Assembly (NCBI GenBank): GCA_021794775.1 | Contig: JAJYQG010000066.1 | Coordinates: 1-7,927, forward strand | Length of the DNA stretch: 7,927 nt | From: Pseudomonadota bacterium | GTDB lineage: Bacteria > Pseudomonadota > Gammaproteobacteria > Burkholderiales > Ferrovaceae | Reading direction: 5' to 3' | Notes under the pieces: model-generated | What the model saw: the letters and a program-made list of their open reading frames with translations, nothing else | Told to the model about the DNA's origin: nothing | The model's database searches: none | Shown: in pieces, positions 6,490 through 7,927 of the stretch | How the letters are laid out: the number at the start of each line of letters is the position of its first letter | How positions within the stretch are numbered: position 1 is the stretch's first letter | Translations under genes and position numbers: made by a program

Positions 6490-6969
6490 TTGCTAGCCAG
6501 AACCCATATACTATTTGGCGCAGGACTGGCGCTGGCGGTCAGTCAGGTCGCGCACCTGTCTGCCCCGTCCACGATGCTGATCGTTGGCGCTGGGGCGATA
6601 GGCGGGCTGTTGCCTGACATTGATCACCCTGGCAGCACTTTTGGTCGCCGAATCTGGCCGGTGTCGCTGATCATCAGCAACGTATTCGGTCATCGCGGAA
6701 TCACGCATTCGCTGATCGCAGTGGTCGGGCTAACCGCCCTTCTCTTTTCCGGTCATCATTTGTCGGTCGTCAGCCTGGGATTGATCGTGGGTTACCTTTC
6801 GCACCTGCTAGGTGACTTCATTACCCCCCATGGAATCCCGCTGTTCTGGCCCATCAAACGGTGTTATCGCATTCCGCATCCCATCAGGACAGGCGGGTTT
6901 GGCGAAAGCCTGCTGGGCTTGCTGGTGGTCTTTGCGGGCGCAGTATGGGCGTGTCAATGTTTCGCCTAA
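6490..6969 (+). CDS. YdjM/DUF457-family inner-membrane protein (putative metal-dependent hydrolase)
   Basis: This encodes 159 residues from TTG (6490-6492) to TAA (6967-6969). AAGGAGA (6479-6485) is correctly placed upstream, and the N-terminus (LARTHILFG) fits the family start. The family hallmarks are all present: the early His (H6), LLPDIDHP (40-47), GHRGITHS (67-74), GYLSHLLGDFITPHG (101-115) and the following LFWPI. These closely match the E. coli YdjM pattern. Hydrophobic stretches between the motifs (about 7-20, 27-40, 74-87, 92-108, 139-157) indicate a polytopic inner-membrane protein whose His/Asp residues probably bind metal. The biochemical reaction is not established for this group. 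E. coli ydjM belongs to the LexA regulon, so DNA-damage control is possible here, but only a degenerate LexA-like motif is visible. It is followed directly by the RecD2 gene. Confidence 0.9.
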   Translation: MLARTHILFGAGLALAVSQVAHLSAPSTMLIVGAGAIGGLLPDIDHPGSTFGRRIWPVSLIISNVFGHRGITHSLIAVVGLTALLFSGHHLSVVSLGLIVGYLSHLLGDFITPHGIPLFWPIKRCYRIPHPIRTGGFGESLLGLLVVFAGAVWACQCFA

Positions 6970-6998
6970 AGCAATCACCCGTCCGTTCGGACGAGCCA

Positions 6999-7927
6999 AT
7001 GCCCACAGAACCCGTCACGCTGACCGGCGTTGTTGGGAGAGTCGTGTTTCGTGATTCTGAAAGCGGGTATTCCATTTTTCGCGTTCACATCGTCGGACTG
7101 GATGATCCGGTAACCGTGCGCGGCATCCTGGTTGCCGGTTTCGGCGAAACCGTAACCTGTGACGGGTCTTGGGAAAGGCATCCCCAATATGGGGCGCAGT
7201 TGAACGCAACCGACATCGTGCCAGAGTTGCCAACAAGCCAGCGTGGAATCGAAAATTACATGTCAAGCGGGATACTGCCTGGGGTCGGGCCGGTTACCGC
7301 CAAACGAATCGTGGCTCATTTTGGCCCAGATACCCTGTCCATTCTTGACAATGACCCCAACAAGGTCATTGAGGTCAAGAAGGTCAGCAAAAAATTGTCC
7401 GACAAGATCGCCTATCACTGGAAAGAACATTCTGCCATCCGCGAATTGATGGTGTTTTTGCGCGGACATGAGATATCCAGCGCCATTGCCTACAAGATTC
7501 ATCGCGTTTATGGCGGAAAATCCATGTCGGTCTTGCAGGAAAACCCATGGAAAATGGCACGCGACATCAAAGGGGTTGGCTTCAAGAAAGCCGATGAAAT
7601 AGCGGTTTCCATGGGGTGTCCGATGGACGCACCGGACCGGATCGTTGCCGCCATCTCGTTCGTGGCTAACGAGGGGTCAAGGCAGGGTCATTGCGGCGTG
7701 CCAGAATTTACCCTGATCACAGAATGCGCGAATCTGCTGTCCTTGCCGCAGGAAATGGTTTCGTTCGCGCTGGCAGGATTGCCGGAAAAGAATGATGTGG
7801 TAATCAGGCAGGCAGAGATGTGCTGGGTGCCCAGAATCTACGACATGGAGAGCGCCATTGCCCAGGCTTTTTTGAACTTGGCCAGCCTGAAACCGTCCTG
7901 GGGCACGATTGACGCTACATCGGAAAT
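6999..7927 (+). CDS. recD2: RecD2-like SF1B DNA helicase, N-terminal part (3' partial)
   Basis: The frame is open from at least 6945 to the window end, giving 309 residues from ATG 6999-7001. I prefer this start because a GGA core (6989-6991) lies 7 bases upstream and RecD2 proteins begin close to their OB-like region. ATG 6957 (overlapping the YdjM stop) and ATG 6945 are possible alternatives. The order fits the RecD2 N-terminus. An OB-like beta region (about 6-75) includes FRDSESGYSIFRV. It is followed by a helix-hairpin-helix motif, GILPGVGPVTAKRIVAHFGP (91-110), and a further pair of repeats with FLRGHEISSAIAYKIHRVYG (153-172) and IKGVGFKKADEIA (190-202). RecD2 enzymes are 5'-3' helicases that act in DNA repair and replication without RecB and RecC. 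The Walker A and other helicase motifs lie beyond 7927, so activity cannot be judged. It is probably co-transcribed with the YdjM-family gene. Confidence 0.9.
   Translation, partial: MPTEPVTLTGVVGRVVFRDSESGYSIFRVHIVGLDDPVTVRGILVAGFGETVTCDGSWERHPQYGAQLNATDIVPELPTSQRGIENYMSSGILPGVGPVTAKRIVAHFGPDTLSILDNDPNKVIEVKKVSKKLSDKIAYHWKEHSAIRELMVFLRGHEISSAIAYKIHRVYGGKSMSVLQENPWKMARDIKGVGFKKADEIAVSMGCPMDAPDRIVAAISFVANEGSRQGHCGVPEFTLITECANLLSLPQEMVSFALAGLPEKNDVVIRQAEMCWVPRIYDMESAIAQAFLNLASLKPSWGTIDATSE

Noticed and set aside
6975..7266. Minus-strand frames opposite the RecD2 start
   Set aside because: The plus strand carries a clear RecD2 OB/HhH sequence, and the minus frames show no motif or ribosome binding site.
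1..7927. CRISPR arrays, tRNA or rRNA genes, insertion sequences, oriT with clear repeats
   Set aside because: I saw no spaced direct repeats, cloverleaf-like sequences, transposase motifs or an iteron/oriT-like cluster. The only strong inverted repeat is the terminator at 260-289.

Overview
The window looks like accessory DNA from a Gram-negative bacterium, probably a proteobacterium, most likely on a conjugative plasmid or integrative conjugative element. The evidence is a VirD4/TraD-type coupling protein (T4CP) gene next to a gene for an HD-domain protein with MOBH relaxase-like (TraI_2-like) signatures, plus a YdjM-type (DUF457) membrane protein and the start of a RecD2-type helicase. Base composition is close to balanced GC/AT. 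No ribosomal, tRNA or core-metabolism genes are present. The species and element cannot be named from sequence alone.

Layout. Positions 1-244 hold the 3' end of an unrecognised plus-strand gene, closed by a strong hairpin terminator (259-296). From 6410 down to 302 runs a tightly packed minus-strand operon of six genes: T4CP (6410-4518), a 261-aa unknown (4521-3736), a membrane-anchored HD protein (3736-1865), a ~107-aa unknown (1935-1612), a 366-aa protein with two helix-turn-helix regions (1619-519) and a 78-aa unknown (538-302). Every junction overlaps (TTGA, TGATG, 71 bp, 8 bp, 20 bp), so the set is probably translated from one message and functionally linked. The operon converges on the plus-strand gene at the 244-302 junction.

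A compact divergent promoter region (about 6411-6489) separates this operon from a plus-strand pair: a YdjM/DUF457 membrane protein (6490-6969) and a RecD2-like helicase that runs off the window at 7927. Its AT-rich core offers overlapping -10 elements for both strands, a short inverted repeat and a CTG-N9-CAG motif.

How the genes may work together. The T4CP and the HD/MOBH-like protein are the expected pair for recruiting and feeding DNA (or nucleoprotein) to a type IV secretion channel. The 261-aa protein, translated between them, is a candidate adaptor. The HTH protein is a candidate regulator or DNA-binding accessory factor. The YdjM-RecD2 pair points to DNA damage or DNA-end processing linked to single-stranded DNA entry, but that is inference. 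The most unusual points are the membrane hairpin on a MOBH-like HD protein and the architecture of the 366-aa protein (possible sigma-region-2-like N-terminus plus two HTHs).
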